Below the pieces are notes generated by a model. It was not told where the DNA came from. It made no database searches and saw only the letters and a program-made list of their open reading frames with translations. The translations under genes were made by a program, and so were the position numbers. Source: Bacillota bacterium (GTDB lineage Bacteria; Bacillota; Limnochordia; Darwinibacteriales; DTU012). Taken from it: DNA of 10,768 nt. Of the stretch, positions 1-7,496 are shown piece by piece. The stretch lies in assembly GCA_012521805.1 (NCBI GenBank), contig JAAYLQ010000073.1:1-10768 (forward strand), read 5' to 3'. How positions within the stretch are numbered: position 1 is the stretch's first letter; each line of letters begins with the position of its first letter.

Positions 1-2
1 CA

Positions 3-1178
3 GTTTCGGAAATTATCCAGCGGTATGTCAGGCGTTCTGATCATATTAGTTTTGAGTATGTGGATCCGCTGCTCAATCCCCAGTTTGTCGAGGCTTACCA
101 AGGAGATGTTACTCCTGATCTCGGCAGCGTGATTGTGGAAAGCGGTGATCGCTTCAGAGTAATCCAGCCAATGGATTTCTTCAACTATACCTATAACTAT
201 TACTACCAGCTGGTACCGGAATCGCTGGCAATCGAACAGCAGATTACCAGTGCAATTATGTACGTTACTGCTGAACAGCTTCCAGTTGTCTACCGGATAA
301 TCGGCCATGGGGAGCTGGAGCTGCCGGAAAGCTTTACTGATTTAGCGAAACGGGAGAACTTCCAAATTGAGGATCTGGATCTGCTTACTGTTGATGCTGT
401 TCCTGAGGACGCAGGCGTGCTGCTGCTTGCTTCTCCGCAAAAAGATTTAAGTGCGGAAGAAGATGAGAAACTGCGTGCCTATTTAGAGCAGGGCGGCCGT
501 CTGGTGATGATGGTGGATTTTGGTACTGCAGACCGCCCAGTGCTGGAAGGACTGCTTGACAGCTATGGTTTAAGGTTGGAAAAACGGTTAATTATTGAAG
601 GCGATGCTGGTGCCCGCCTGTCCAATCCGTTTTATCTGGTGCCCCGCTATCAAAGTCATGTGCTGACAGAACCAATGGAGCGGGCAAAATCTTTGGTAGT
701 GATGCCATTAGCGCAGCCAATCACTATCCTGCAGGCTAGACGTTCCAAACTCAATATTGAACCGCTGCTGACTACCAGTACTAATTCTTGGGCTAAAGCT
801 GATTTTGAAGCTCAGACCTTAAATTGGGTGGAAGGAGATGCGATTGGGCCCTTCAACGTGGCTGTAGCTGTGACTGATGGTGTTGACGACGGCTGGAGTC
901 CAACACCTGCAAAATTAGTGGTTATTTCCTCAAGAATCCTGGTCGATCAATTCGATCAGCTCAGCCGTGGTGCGAACAGTGAACTGATCATCAACAGCAT
1001 TAACTGGCTGATTGATGCACAGGAAAATATCATGATCAGGCCAAAACCATTAACCACTGCCCGGTTGTCCATGACTTACCTGCAGCAGTTAATACTTTCA
1101 GGCATATTCGTGATCGTGCTGCCGGTGTTAGTATTCCTGACTGGATTTATTGTCTGGACAAGGAGGCGGCATCTATGA
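3..1178 (+). CDS. GldG-like ABC-transport auxiliary protein, N-terminus cut off by window edge
   Basis: The reading frame is open from base 3, so the gene begins upstream; the GTG at 60 is an internal valine codon, not the start. About 391 residues are visible. Family features, counted from base 60, are a GHGE motif at residues 82-85 following a hydrophobic strand, an LxxYLEQGGRLVMM-type segment near 139-151, an INSINWL segment near 311-317 followed by IRPKP, and one C-terminal membrane helix (about 344-366) ending in RRRHL. This is the layout of GldG-type extracellular subunits (COG3225-like), in which the bulk of the protein is outside the cell, anchored at the C-terminus, and works with an ABC ATPase and a GldF-like permease. 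Those partners should lie just left of the window. The last codons overlap the next gene by ATGA. The substrate is unknown. In non-gliding bacteria this family is linked to envelope or polysaccharide export only by inference. Confidence 0.85.
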   Translation, partial: VSEIIQRYVRRSDHISFEYVDPLLNPQFVEAYQGDVTPDLGSVIVESGDRFRVIQPMDFFNYTYNYYYQLVPESLAIEQQITSAIMYVTAEQLPVVYRIIGHGELELPESFTDLAKRENFQIEDLDLLTVDAVPEDAGVLLLASPQKDLSAEEDEKLRAYLEQGGRLVMMVDFGTADRPVLEGLLDSYGLRLEKRLIIEGDAGARLSNPFYLVPRYQSHVLTEPMERAKSLVVMPLAQPITILQARRSKLNIEPLLTTSTNSWAKADFEAQTLNWVEGDAIGPFNVAVAVTDGVDDGWSPTPAKLVVISSRILVDQFDQLSRGANSELIINSINWLIDAQENIMIRPKPLTTARLSMTYLQQLILSGIFVIVLPVLVFLTGFIVWTRRRHL

Positions 1179-2593
1179 GAAAGGGATATCAATGGATTGG
1201 TCTATCGCTCTGTTTAATTCTGCTGATCGGCGTATATTGGTATATCAACCGACCGGAAAGCAGTCCAGAACCGGAAGCTACAGCAGAGCGCGATCTGGAT
1301 TTTTGGGATTTCACAGAGGAGGACATTAGCCAGTTAGTATTGATTGGCAGTCAGAATATTGCCCTTGAACAAACTGAGGCTGGGTGGCAGGTTGCTGGGT
1401 TAGACCCAGAGCTGACCAATCATTCCCAGGTAAGCACAGTGGTCCGCCGCTTTGCCACCCTTGAGGCAGATTTCGTGCTTGAAACTGAGCCGGACGATTT
1501 AAGTAAATATGGGCTGGCCAAGCCCAGTGTCACTGTTAAGGCTGAATTAGCAGATGGCAGCGAAAAGGTAGTGTATCTGGGCAACCGCCATCCTACTGAG
1601 TATCTCTTTTATCTGATGGTAGAGGGCGATGCGGCAGTGTACGCGGTTAATGGGATGTACGGAACCGCATTTCAATCAACATTGGAGAATTTCCGCAAAC
1701 GGGAGCTGGGCTCATTTAACCTAGCTGATCTCAACCGGTTGGTGATCCACAATTCTGGGCAGGAGCGGATTGAAATCGCGGCAGCTGAGGATCCAGCTGA
1801 AAATCTTAAAGGTTTAGATCGGCTGCGTTTTATCAGTCCCTACCGAACACCCCTGCGGATTGCTGCTCTGGAGAATTATGCTAAGTTTACTTTAGATGGA
1901 GGTCTGTTCCTCTCGCTCCGGGTTAAGGATTTTATTGATTTAAATCCGGAGGATTTAGCACAGTACGGTTTGGATCAGCCCCAAGGCGAACTGCTGATCG
2001 AGGATCGAGCCAGTTCAATCCATCTTTTACTTGGCAATGAACGCAATGACCTTGAGGTTTATGCGATGCTGGCAGGAGGCAGCGAGGTCTTTTCTATTTA
2101 CAAAAACCTGATCCGCATTCGTGATGCTGATCCTTTTGAATGGCTGATTAAAGTATTATATATGGTCAGCATTGATGATGTAAACCGCGTTGACGTTACA
2201 TGGGATGACCAGCATTATGTCCTAACGATGGAACGGGAAGAAATTGTAGTAGAGGAAGACGGTGAGCTGAAAACCGAAATTAAGGAAAGTTTTTATCTCA
2301 ACGGGATCAGGGCGGAAGAGAGAATTTTTCGCAGGACTTACGGCACAATTGTCGGGCTGACGGTTGATGCTGTACTGGACCAGATACCGGATGAGGTAGG
2401 GGAGCCCGAATTTAAACTGGTCTTCTATCACGAGGATCCTGAGCGGCTGCCGGTAACTATCGAGCTGCTGCCGTACAGTCGGGATTTGTACGCCACCAGA
2501 ATCGAGGGAGTAGTGGAGTTTGTAATAGCGAGGGATAAGGTGGAGAGCGTCAAACAACATCTGACGACCACCTTAGCTGAACTTGAACAGTAA
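1175..2593 (+). CDS. DUF4340 domain-containing membrane-anchored protein
   Basis: This 472-residue protein has an N-terminal membrane helix (about residues 7-24) followed by a Pro/Glu-rich linker and a large, probably extracytoplasmic region. Two related units are visible. One is around residues 109-160 (LSKYGLAKPS, then a YLGN turn and a YLMVEGDAAVYAV strand). The other is around 260-312 (LAQYGLDQPQ, then LLLGNERNDLEVYAML). The YGL-x-x-P plus LGN pattern repeated in tandem is typical of DUF4340. Start: ATG at 1175 overlaps the previous stop (ATGA), and AAGGAGG lies just upstream within the preceding gene. DUF4340 proteins regularly follow GldG-like genes, so both probably belong to one ABC-type envelope complex. 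The molecular function is not established. The gene ends directly at a shared terminator. Confidence 0.85.
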   Translation: MRKGYQWIGLSLCLILLIGVYWYINRPESSPEPEATAERDLDFWDFTEEDISQLVLIGSQNIALEQTEAGWQVAGLDPELTNHSQVSTVVRRFATLEADFVLETEPDDLSKYGLAKPSVTVKAELADGSEKVVYLGNRHPTEYLFYLMVEGDAAVYAVNGMYGTAFQSTLENFRKRELGSFNLADLNRLVIHNSGQERIEIAAAEDPAENLKGLDRLRFISPYRTPLRIAALENYAKFTLDGGLFLSLRVKDFIDLNPEDLAQYGLDQPQGELLIEDRASSIHLLLGNERNDLEVYAMLAGGSEVFSIYKNLIRIRDADPFEWLIKVLYMVSIDDVNRVDVTWDDQHYVLTMEREEIVVEEDGELKTEIKESFYLNGIRAEERIFRRTYGTIVGLTVDAVLDQIPDEVGEPEFKLVFYHEDPERLPVTIELLPYSRDLYATRIEGVVEFVIARDKVESVKQHLTTTLAELEQ

Positions 2594-2595
2594 AA

Positions 2596-2623
2596 AAACC
2601 CTAGATCGAGCGACCTAGGGTTT
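2596..2623. terminator. Bidirectional rho-independent terminator between convergent genes
   Basis: AAACCCTAG (2596-2604) pairs perfectly with CTAGGGTTT (2615-2623). After an A/C mismatch the stem can extend by TC/GA around a GAGC loop. On the + strand the stem runs into TTTCATTTT. On the - strand it is followed by seven T (the A-run at 2592-2598). It sits 2 bases after the DUF4340 stop and 4 bases from the stop of the convergent transporter, so it can serve both. Confidence 0.85.
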
Positions 2624-2627
2624 CATT

Positions 2628-3899
2628 TTAGCTCCACAATAACCAGACCAGAATGTAGCCGCTGAGCACAGCTGCCAGCGTAAAGGGAACTGAGATTTTC
2701 ATAAATTGGGAGGCGGTAACCTCATGGCCTTCCTTTCTCAAGATCCCGATTCCGGTGATGTTGGCGGATGCCCCAATCGGGGTGAGATTGCCGCCTAAGG
2801 TGGCGCCAACTAACAGACCAAAGTAGAGCAGATATGGTTCGATACCGAGAACTCCAGCTATCTCTGTAGTTACCGGAAGCATGGTTGCTACATAAGGAAT
2901 GTTATCAATAAATGCGGAAAAGAGGACCGATGCCCAGACAATCAAGGAAAAAATCAGGAACAGGTTATCACCGCTCAGCTTAACAAAGAGATTGCTGATA
3001 TCAGTCACAACGCCTGCTCTTGTTAATCCGCCAATAACTACAAAGAGTCCGGCTAACAGCAGGATGGTAAAATAATCAATTTCAGATAATGCAGTAATAA
3101 GCATATCGGTAGATTTAGTCCGCACTAGATTCTCAATTAAGCCGATGATAAACAGGCTGATACAGATATAACCGTTAATATTTCTGGGTGTGTTAGGGAT
3201 AAAGGATGCGATGATTAAAAGCACAACCATACCGACCAACAGCAGGGTAGGGAAGTAATTGGTAACCTTTGTTCGACCTATGGCTACAATTGGCTGGTTA
3301 TCGCTGCGAAACACCCAGAGCAGTACCAAGGTTGATGCTGCCATTCCTATTTGGACGATCCAAAAGAGACCGGGCTTCCCTTGGAAGAAAAAGAAATCTA
3401 AGAAGTTCATCTCGGCATGCCCACTCAATAGGATTGAAGTAGTGTCACCAACTAAAGTAGCAGCTCCTTGTAAGTTTGACGAAATCGCAATCGCAATAAT
3501 ACTTTTTACAGGTGAGATCCCAAGTTTGCTTGCGATTGTCAATGCTACCGGTGCAACCATCAGCACTGTTGCTACGTTATCTACAAAAGCAGAGATGAAC
3601 GCTGCAAACAATGCCAAGGCAATAACCGCCCACTTAACATTCGGCGTTTTTTCTATTAAAATGTCAGCGAGACGTGCCGGCATTTTCGAGTCAGTAAACA
3701 AAGCAACAATTCCCATGGTTCCCGCAATCATCATGATTACATTCCAGTCGATAGTTGCGAACACCTCACTAACCGGAACAAAACCAAGGATAACAAAAAT
3801 TGCCCCCGAAGTCAGGGCAACGTAAGCCCTGTGTCTTGGCAGGCTCAGCAAACAGATATAAGTAAGAGCAAAAAGAATAACAGCAACAACCTTAGACAT
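2628..3899 (-). CDS. SLC13 / ArsB-NhaD superfamily ion transporter
   Basis: A 423-residue, very hydrophobic permease with about 11-12 membrane segments. It shows the internal duplication of the ion-transporter superfamily. The first half has FVDN (105-108) followed by the re-entrant-type segment SNLQGAATLVGDTTSILLSG (141-160). The second half has FIDN (330-333) followed by GGNLTPIGASANITG (369-383). These paired Asp-Asn and Gly/Ser-rich signatures match COG1055-type ArsB/NhaD and SLC13 permeases. The substrate could be an organic acid, an oxyanion or Na+/H+, and it cannot be told from sequence. Start: a longer frame could begin at 3935, but ATG 3899 has AGAGGAG 8 bases upstream (3908-3914). 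ATG 3935 has no ribosome site and would lie almost at the predicted transcription start. It is transcribed alone, convergent with the envelope operon and divergent from the tlpA-like gene. Confidence 0.88.
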   Translation of the reverse strand: MSKVVAVILFALTYICLLSLPRHRAYVALTSGAIFVILGFVPVSEVFATIDWNVIMMIAGTMGIVALFTDSKMPARLADILIEKTPNVKWAVIALALFAAFISAFVDNVATVLMVAPVALTIASKLGISPVKSIIAIAISSNLQGAATLVGDTTSILLSGHAEMNFLDFFFFQGKPGLFWIVQIGMAASTLVLLWVFRSDNQPIVAIGRTKVTNYFPTLLLVGMVVLLIIASFIPNTPRNINGYICISLFIIGLIENLVRTKSTDMLITALSEIDYFTILLLAGLFVVIGGLTRAGVVTDISNLFVKLSGDNLFLIFSLIVWASVLFSAFIDNIPYVATMLPVTTEIAGVLGIEPYLLYFGLLVGATLGGNLTPIGASANITGIGILRKEGHEVTASQFMKISVPFTLAAVLSGYILVWLLWS

Positions 3900-3907
3900 T
3901 TCAAAAA

Positions 3908-3914
3908 CTCCTCT
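3908..3914 (-). promoter_or_regulatory. Ribosome binding site deciding the transporter start
   Basis: AGAGGAG on the - strand with 8 bases to ATG 3899 favours that start over the longer in-frame ATG at 3935, which would add 12 polar residues (MINNYIDRGVFE) ahead of the first membrane helix. Confidence 0.8.
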
Positions 3915-3944
3915 ATCTATATAGTTATTTATCATGCAAATTTT

Positions 3945-3973
3945 AATATATCACAGAACAAAGCTTGTTACAA
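3945..3973 (-). promoter_or_regulatory. Sigma-A promoter of the SLC13-type transporter
   Basis: On the - strand TTGTAA (3968-3973) is followed by a 17-base spacer and TATATT (3945-3950), with TG one base ahead of the -10 element (extended -10). Transcription would begin near 3938, giving a leader of about 39 bases that contains the AGAGGAG site. This is the best promoter in the window. Confidence 0.75.
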
Positions 3974-4058
3974 TGATGAGCGACTAAAAACTAATAAGAA
4001 TTAAATGCATATTGGATTAATGTAAAAATTTAGGTGGTAGAACGGGAGGAAACTGCAG

Positions 4059-4115
4059 GTATACATCAAATAATATTGATATACATATAGGTAACTTGCT
4101 AGGTAAATATTTTAC
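4059..4115 (+). promoter_or_regulatory. Possible operator region upstream of the tlpA-like gene
   Basis: Three small symmetries are seen in this AT-rich stretch. GTAT-AC-ATCAA (4059-4069) faces TTGAT-ATAC (4076-4084) as an imperfect dyad. TAGGTAA is directly repeated at 4088-4094 and 4100-4106, 12 bases apart. GTAAA-TAT-TTTAC (4103-4115) is a perfect short dyad abutting the AAGGAGG ribosome site. No good -35/-10 pair could be matched on the + strand. The regulatory role is inference, and such symmetries are common by chance in AT-rich DNA. Confidence 0.3.
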
Positions 4116-4129
4116 AAGGAGGCATTGCG

Positions 4130-4636
4130 ATGATTAAGAGAGCAGGAATATGGATGTTAACTGCATGTGTTGTATTGGCCGCGTTTGCAGCTGCAGTAAC
4201 AGCCGAAGAACGACCACTAATACCGGATTTTTCACTAGAGTCAAACCGGGGCGAGGTTGTGTCTTTATCGGATTATGCTGGTGAAATTGTGGTGTTGAAT
4301 TTCTGGGCAACTTGGTGTCCTCACTGCCGTAGTGAAATGCCTGAGCTGCAGAAACTCCATGACTATTTTGAAGAGACCGGTGCTGGCAAACTGCTGCTGA
4401 TCAACCAAATCGATGGAGTGCGGGAAACGCGGGCTAGTGCCGCTAAGTATTTAGCGGATAACGGCTACGATTTACTTAACCTATACGATGATCATACCCT
4501 TGTCGGCTACTACATTTTTGGAGTGCCAGGTTTGCCGGCTACCGTAGTGGTTGATCGGGAAGGTCGTCTTGCCTCGGCAGTTCTCGGACCAGTTGGTTTT
4601 GAAAAACTCTTGGAAATGATTGGAGAGATTGAATAA
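4130..4636 (+). CDS. Exported TlpA/ResA-like thiol-disulfide oxidoreductase
   Basis: A 168-residue thioredoxin-fold protein. Residues 1-25 form a signal peptide (Lys/Arg at 3-4, hydrophobic core, AVTA before Glu), so the domain acts outside the cytoplasmic membrane. No lipobox cysteine is present, so it is either secreted or held by an uncleaved signal. The active site is W62-C63-P64-H65-C66 within LNFWATWCPHC, and the cis-proline is P136 in GVPGLPATVV. PDFSLESNRGE near 32-42 is the usual TlpA/AhpC-TSA lead-in strand. The family keeps cysteine pairs reduced, for example during cytochrome c maturation. No cytochrome genes are visible here, so the client is unknown. AAGGAGG at 4116-4122, 7 bases before ATG, supports the start. 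The stop overlaps the ccdA start by one base, strongly supporting CcdA as its electron donor. Confidence 0.9.
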   Translation: MIKRAGIWMLTACVVLAAFAAAVTAEERPLIPDFSLESNRGEVVSLSDYAGEIVVLNFWATWCPHCRSEMPELQKLHDYFEETGAGKLLLINQIDGVRETRASAAKYLADNGYDLLNLYDDHTLVGYYIFGVPGLPATVVVDREGRLASAVLGPVGFEKLLEMIGEIE

Positions 4637-5307
4637 TGCTTGGTCAAATGCTGCCCGAGATTACTCCTTCGCTGGTAGGCTTAACTTTTCTCGAAGGGTT
4701 GATGGCGTTTATTTCACCCTGTATTCTGCCGCTGCTGCCGGTATACGTGCTCTATCTCACTGGCAATGAAGGTGAACCGGGCAGATGGAAGCTGCTCCGC
4801 AGCACACTGGGATTTGTTTTAGGCTTTACGCTGCTCTTCGTTGCGCTCGGTGCAACTGCATCGGGGCTGGGCAGTGTGTTAAGTTCCCATCGGGTTTTTC
4901 TGCAGCGAGCTGCTGGCGTGATTGTGCTTCTCTTTGGTATTAATTATCTGGGTCTGCTGAAGATACCACTGCTTAACCGCTCCCGGGGTCTTCGGCGGGA
5001 GGCAGGTGCGGTTGGCTTTGGCGCAAGTGTACTGTTTGGTGCAGCGTTTGCCTTCAGCTGGACACCATGTTTAACCGCCTTTTTAGGTACCGCTCTCTTG
5101 TTTGCCGCGAATTTAAAGACTATGTATCAGGGGATGGGACTGCTTTTTGTGTTTTCCCTGGGCTTAGCGATCCCGTTTCTAGTGACAGCCTTGCTTTGGA
5201 ATCAGCTCAAAGGTACTGTCAGCTGGATCAAGAACAACTATCAGATTGTCCAAATCGTTTCCGGAGGTCTGCTGATTGTGATCGGATTGTGGATGCTGTT
5301 TTTCTAG
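4636..5307 (+). CDS. ccdA: CcdA-type cytochrome c biogenesis / thiol-reductant transmembrane protein
   Basis: A 223-residue integral membrane protein with about six helices that passes electrons from cytoplasmic thioredoxin to an exported thioredoxin-like protein. The two reactive cysteines stand in the expected places: C29 in FISPCILPLLPVY and C145 in FAFSWTPCLTAFLG. The length fits the short DsbD-like CcdA family. The first motif is canonical; the second reads TPCLTA where many members have TPC-x-GP. ATG 4636 overlaps the stop of the upstream tlpA-like gene (TAATG), and a weak GGAGAG lies in the upstream coding end, suggesting translational coupling. No terminator follows, so transcription may continue into the aldo/keto reductase. 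Confidence 0.92.
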   Translation: MLGQMLPEITPSLVGLTFLEGLMAFISPCILPLLPVYVLYLTGNEGEPGRWKLLRSTLGFVLGFTLLFVALGATASGLGSVLSSHRVFLQRAAGVIVLLFGINYLGLLKIPLLNRSRGLRREAGAVGFGASVLFGAAFAFSWTPCLTAFLGTALLFAANLKTMYQGMGLLFVFSLGLAIPFLVTALLWNQLKGTVSWIKNNYQIVQIVSGGLLIVIGLWMLFF

Positions 5308-5404
5308 GCTGCAGCTGGACTTTTGCTGGTGAAGCAGGATTTAGTTGATGCGTCGGCGTAGTATATGTTGGTAAGCACAATCAGACTGCGGAGGATGAGG
5401 CAAA

Positions 5405-6556
5405 TTGCAGCGCAGAAAATTTGGTAAATTTGATTTTGAAGTATCACTATTAGGATTTGGATGTATGAGATTGCCTACTGTAGCGGAACCAGCTCCCGAC
5501 AGTGAAGTAGGCGATATTGATCAGGAAAAAGCAATCTCGATGCTCAGATATGCTATTGATCAAGGGGTAAACTATATTGACACCGCATATAACTATCATG
5601 GCGGTAAGAGTGAAGTTTTAGTCGGGAAAGCACTGGCAGATGGATACCGTGAAAAAGCTTATCTAGCGACCAAACTGCCGGTTTGGCATGTCAACTGCGA
5701 GGAAGACGGCGATCGCTTATTAAATGAGCAGCTGGAAAAACTCGCAACGGACTGGATTGATATGTATCTTCTGCATGCTCTGAACAAGGGCAGCTGGAAT
5801 GATAAGGTACTTAAGTACAATCTGCTGTCGTTTTTAGATAGAGCCAAAGCGGATGGACGGATTAAATATGCTGGATTTTCATTCCATGATGACCTGGATA
5901 CCTTTAAGGAAATTGTGGATGCATATGATTGGGATTTCTGTCAGATCCAGCTCAACTACATGGACCAAAATTACCAAGCCGGTACCGAAGGTCTTAAGTA
6001 TGCTGCCGAAAAGGGCTTAGCCGTAGTGATTATGGAACCGCTCCGGGGCGGCAGGCTTGTCAAGAACATCCCCGATGAAATCCAAGCGGTTTGGGATCAA
6101 GCACCGATCAAGCGAACCCCAGCTGAGTGGGCGTTTCGCTGGCTGACCAATTTCCCTGAGGTAACAGTGATTTTAAGCGGCATGGGTAAAATGGAAGAAG
6201 TGCAGGAAAATATCAAAACAATGACAGATGCAGCGCCGAATTCATTGACCGAAACAGAATTAGAGCTGATTAATCGGGTGCAGCAGATTTACAATGAAAG
6301 AACTAGGGTAAAATGCACCGACTGCCGTTACTGTCTGCCCTGTCCCCAGGGTGTGGAAATCCCGCGTGTCTTTAGTATTTTAAATCACGCCAGTGTATAT
6401 AATGTTATGGATGAAGGAAAATGGCAGTACAAAGCTCTGCTCGATAAAGGGACTGACGCTTCACAGTGCGTTCAATGTGGAAGCTGTGAATCGCTCTGCC
6501 CGCAGAACTTAGAAATTATTAAGTATCTGGAGGAGGCACATGCTGCTTTAACTTGA
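5405..6556 (+). CDS. Aldo/keto reductase with C-terminal 4Fe-4S ferredoxin domain
   Basis: A 383-residue cytoplasmic oxidoreductase (COG1453-like). The N-terminal TIM-barrel keeps the aldo/keto reductase tetrad: D59 and Y64 (in YIDTAYNYHGG), K90 (LATKLP) and H124 (YLLHAL). It also has GFGCMRLP at the first strand and the C-terminal ILSGMG segment used in NADP-binding members. Residues 304-365 add a ferredoxin-like tail with two cysteine sets, C304/C307/C310/C313-P and C355/C358/C361/C365-P, sufficient for two [4Fe-4S] clusters. The tail implies electron transfer to or from an Fe-S partner in addition to a nicotinamide; the substrate is unknown. The start is TTG at 5405 with GGAGG (5390-5394) 10 bases upstream and MQRRKFGKF, the expected first strand. 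No ATG gives a better fit. It lies 97 bases after ccdA without a terminator, so co-transcription is possible. Confidence 0.92.
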   Translation: MQRRKFGKFDFEVSLLGFGCMRLPTVAEPAPDSEVGDIDQEKAISMLRYAIDQGVNYIDTAYNYHGGKSEVLVGKALADGYREKAYLATKLPVWHVNCEEDGDRLLNEQLEKLATDWIDMYLLHALNKGSWNDKVLKYNLLSFLDRAKADGRIKYAGFSFHDDLDTFKEIVDAYDWDFCQIQLNYMDQNYQAGTEGLKYAAEKGLAVVIMEPLRGGRLVKNIPDEIQAVWDQAPIKRTPAEWAFRWLTNFPEVTVILSGMGKMEEVQENIKTMTDAAPNSLTETELELINRVQQIYNERTRVKCTDCRYCLPCPQGVEIPRVFSILNHASVYNVMDEGKWQYKALLDKGTDASQCVQCGSCESLCPQNLEIIKYLEEAHAALT

Positions 6557-6562
6557 ACTGAT

Positions 6563-6591
6563 ACAGGTAACTAGTAAGTTACCTGTTTTTT
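6563..6591 (+). terminator. Rho-independent terminator after the aldo/keto reductase
   Basis: ACAGGTAAC (6563-6571) pairs perfectly with GTTACCTGT (6578-6586) around a six-base loop, followed by six T (6586-6591). It starts 7 bases after the stop codon and separates this unit from the zupT operon. Confidence 0.92.
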
Positions 6592-6629
6592 CACTATAAC
6601 TACAATAAACAGGGTTTGATTTAAATTTT

Positions 6630-6646
6630 AGGAGGGGAGGAGAGGA
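6630..6646 (+). promoter_or_regulatory. Extended purine ribosome binding tract before zupT
   Basis: AGGAGGGGAGGAGAGGA holds two consecutive GGAGG sites (6631-6635 and 6636-6640). The second has 8 bases to ATG 6649, an ideal spacing. It is an unusually long run of anti-Shine-Dalgarno matches and suggests efficient translation of the first gene of the unit. Confidence 0.7.
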
Positions 6647-6648
6647 TT

Positions 6649-7470
6649 ATGGAAATTACAACTGGGAATATTCTTTTTGCATTCGCAGTTACCTTGTTAG
6701 CAGGGCTATCTACTGGAATTGGCAGTGCTTTGGCGTTTTACACCAAACAAACTGATAAAAAGTTTTTGTCCGGTGCCCTGGGATTCTCAGCAGGCGTCAT
6801 GATTTATGTTTCCTTTGTAGAGATCTTTGCTAAGGCCAATGATTCCCTCGCCCTTGTTTATGGTCCTACTAAGGGATATTGGGTGGCAATGGCTGCGTTT
6901 TTTGGCGGGATTTTAGTAATTGCTTTAATTGACCACTTCGTTCCCAGTGGTGAAAACCCCCACGAAATTCGCGATGTGAGCGAAATGACTGAGGAAGCAG
7001 CTGCCGAGGTTGCGGAAGAGCGTCAGCTGTTAAGAATGGGTTTGTTTTCAGCGCTGGCAATTGCTATTCATAACTTCCCAGAAGGGCTGGCAACATTCAT
7101 TGCCGCAATTCAAGATCCCACTTTGGGGATCAGCATTGCGGTAGCGATTGCAATTCACAATATCCCGGAGGGAATTGCGGTTTCTGTACCAATTTACTAT
7201 GCGACCGGTACCAAGAAGCGGGCATTCCTTTACTCCTTTTTATCAGGGTTGTCGGAACCCTTAGGGGCGATTGTTGGTTACTTTGTGCTCCTGCGCTGGG
7301 TTAATGATGTGATGTTTGGCATTGTATTTGCAATGGTAGCTGGCATTATGGTTTATATTTCCCTGGATGAGCTGCTGCCTACAGCGGAAAAGTATGGCTT
7401 TCACCATACGGCAATTTACGGACTGATTGCTGGGATGGCAGTGATGGCAGTCAGCCTCGGATTGTTCTAA
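6649..7470 (+). CDS. zupT: ZIP-family zinc/divalent metal transporter ZupT
   Basis: A 273-residue membrane protein with about eight helices importing zinc and probably other divalent cations. The two metal-site signatures of ZupT are intact: HNFPEGLATF starting at H141 and HNIPEGIAV starting at H170, in the paired helices 4 and 5. A GLSEPLGA motif near residues 200-207 follows in the next helix, as in Escherichia coli ZupT. The loop between the two halves (about 97-128) is acidic (Glu-rich) rather than His-rich. It is slightly longer than the E. coli protein (257 residues). ATG 6649 follows a strong purine tract. It heads a likely operon with the AI-2E-family gene 26 bases downstream. No clear Zur-like dyad was seen in the 57 bases after the preceding terminator. 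Confidence 0.93.
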   Translation: MEITTGNILFAFAVTLLAGLSTGIGSALAFYTKQTDKKFLSGALGFSAGVMIYVSFVEIFAKANDSLALVYGPTKGYWVAMAAFFGGILVIALIDHFVPSGENPHEIRDVSEMTEEAAAEVAEERQLLRMGLFSALAIAIHNFPEGLATFIAAIQDPTLGISIAVAIAIHNIPEGIAVSVPIYYATGTKKRAFLYSFLSGLSEPLGAIVGYFVLLRWVNDVMFGIVFAMVAGIMVYISLDELLPTAEKYGFHHTAIYGLIAGMAVMAVSLGLF

Positions 7471-7496
7471 GACTTAGCGAGAAGGGAGAGAGGCTA

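Noticed and set aside
60..62. GTG as the start of the GldG-like gene
   Set aside because: The frame is open back to base 3 and the upstream residues (QRYVRRSDHISFEY) fit the family, so the gene simply runs off the left edge.
2222..2560. 112-residue - strand frame inside the DUF4340 gene
   Set aside because: Antisense shadow of a well-supported gene with no ribosome site or recognisable domain.
3259..3825. 188-residue + strand frame
   Set aside because: It lies wholly antisense to the SLC13-type transporter, has no family features or ribosome site, and is Lys/Ile-rich as expected of a shadow of membrane helices.
5067..5348. 93-residue + strand frame overlapping ccdA
   Set aside because: Out-of-frame with CcdA, whose motifs are intact to its end; the frame lacks a ribosome site.
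6579..6606. Possible zupT promoter TTACCT-16-TACAAT
   Set aside because: The -10 is fair but the -35 matches poorly and lies inside the preceding terminator stem, so the call would be guesswork.
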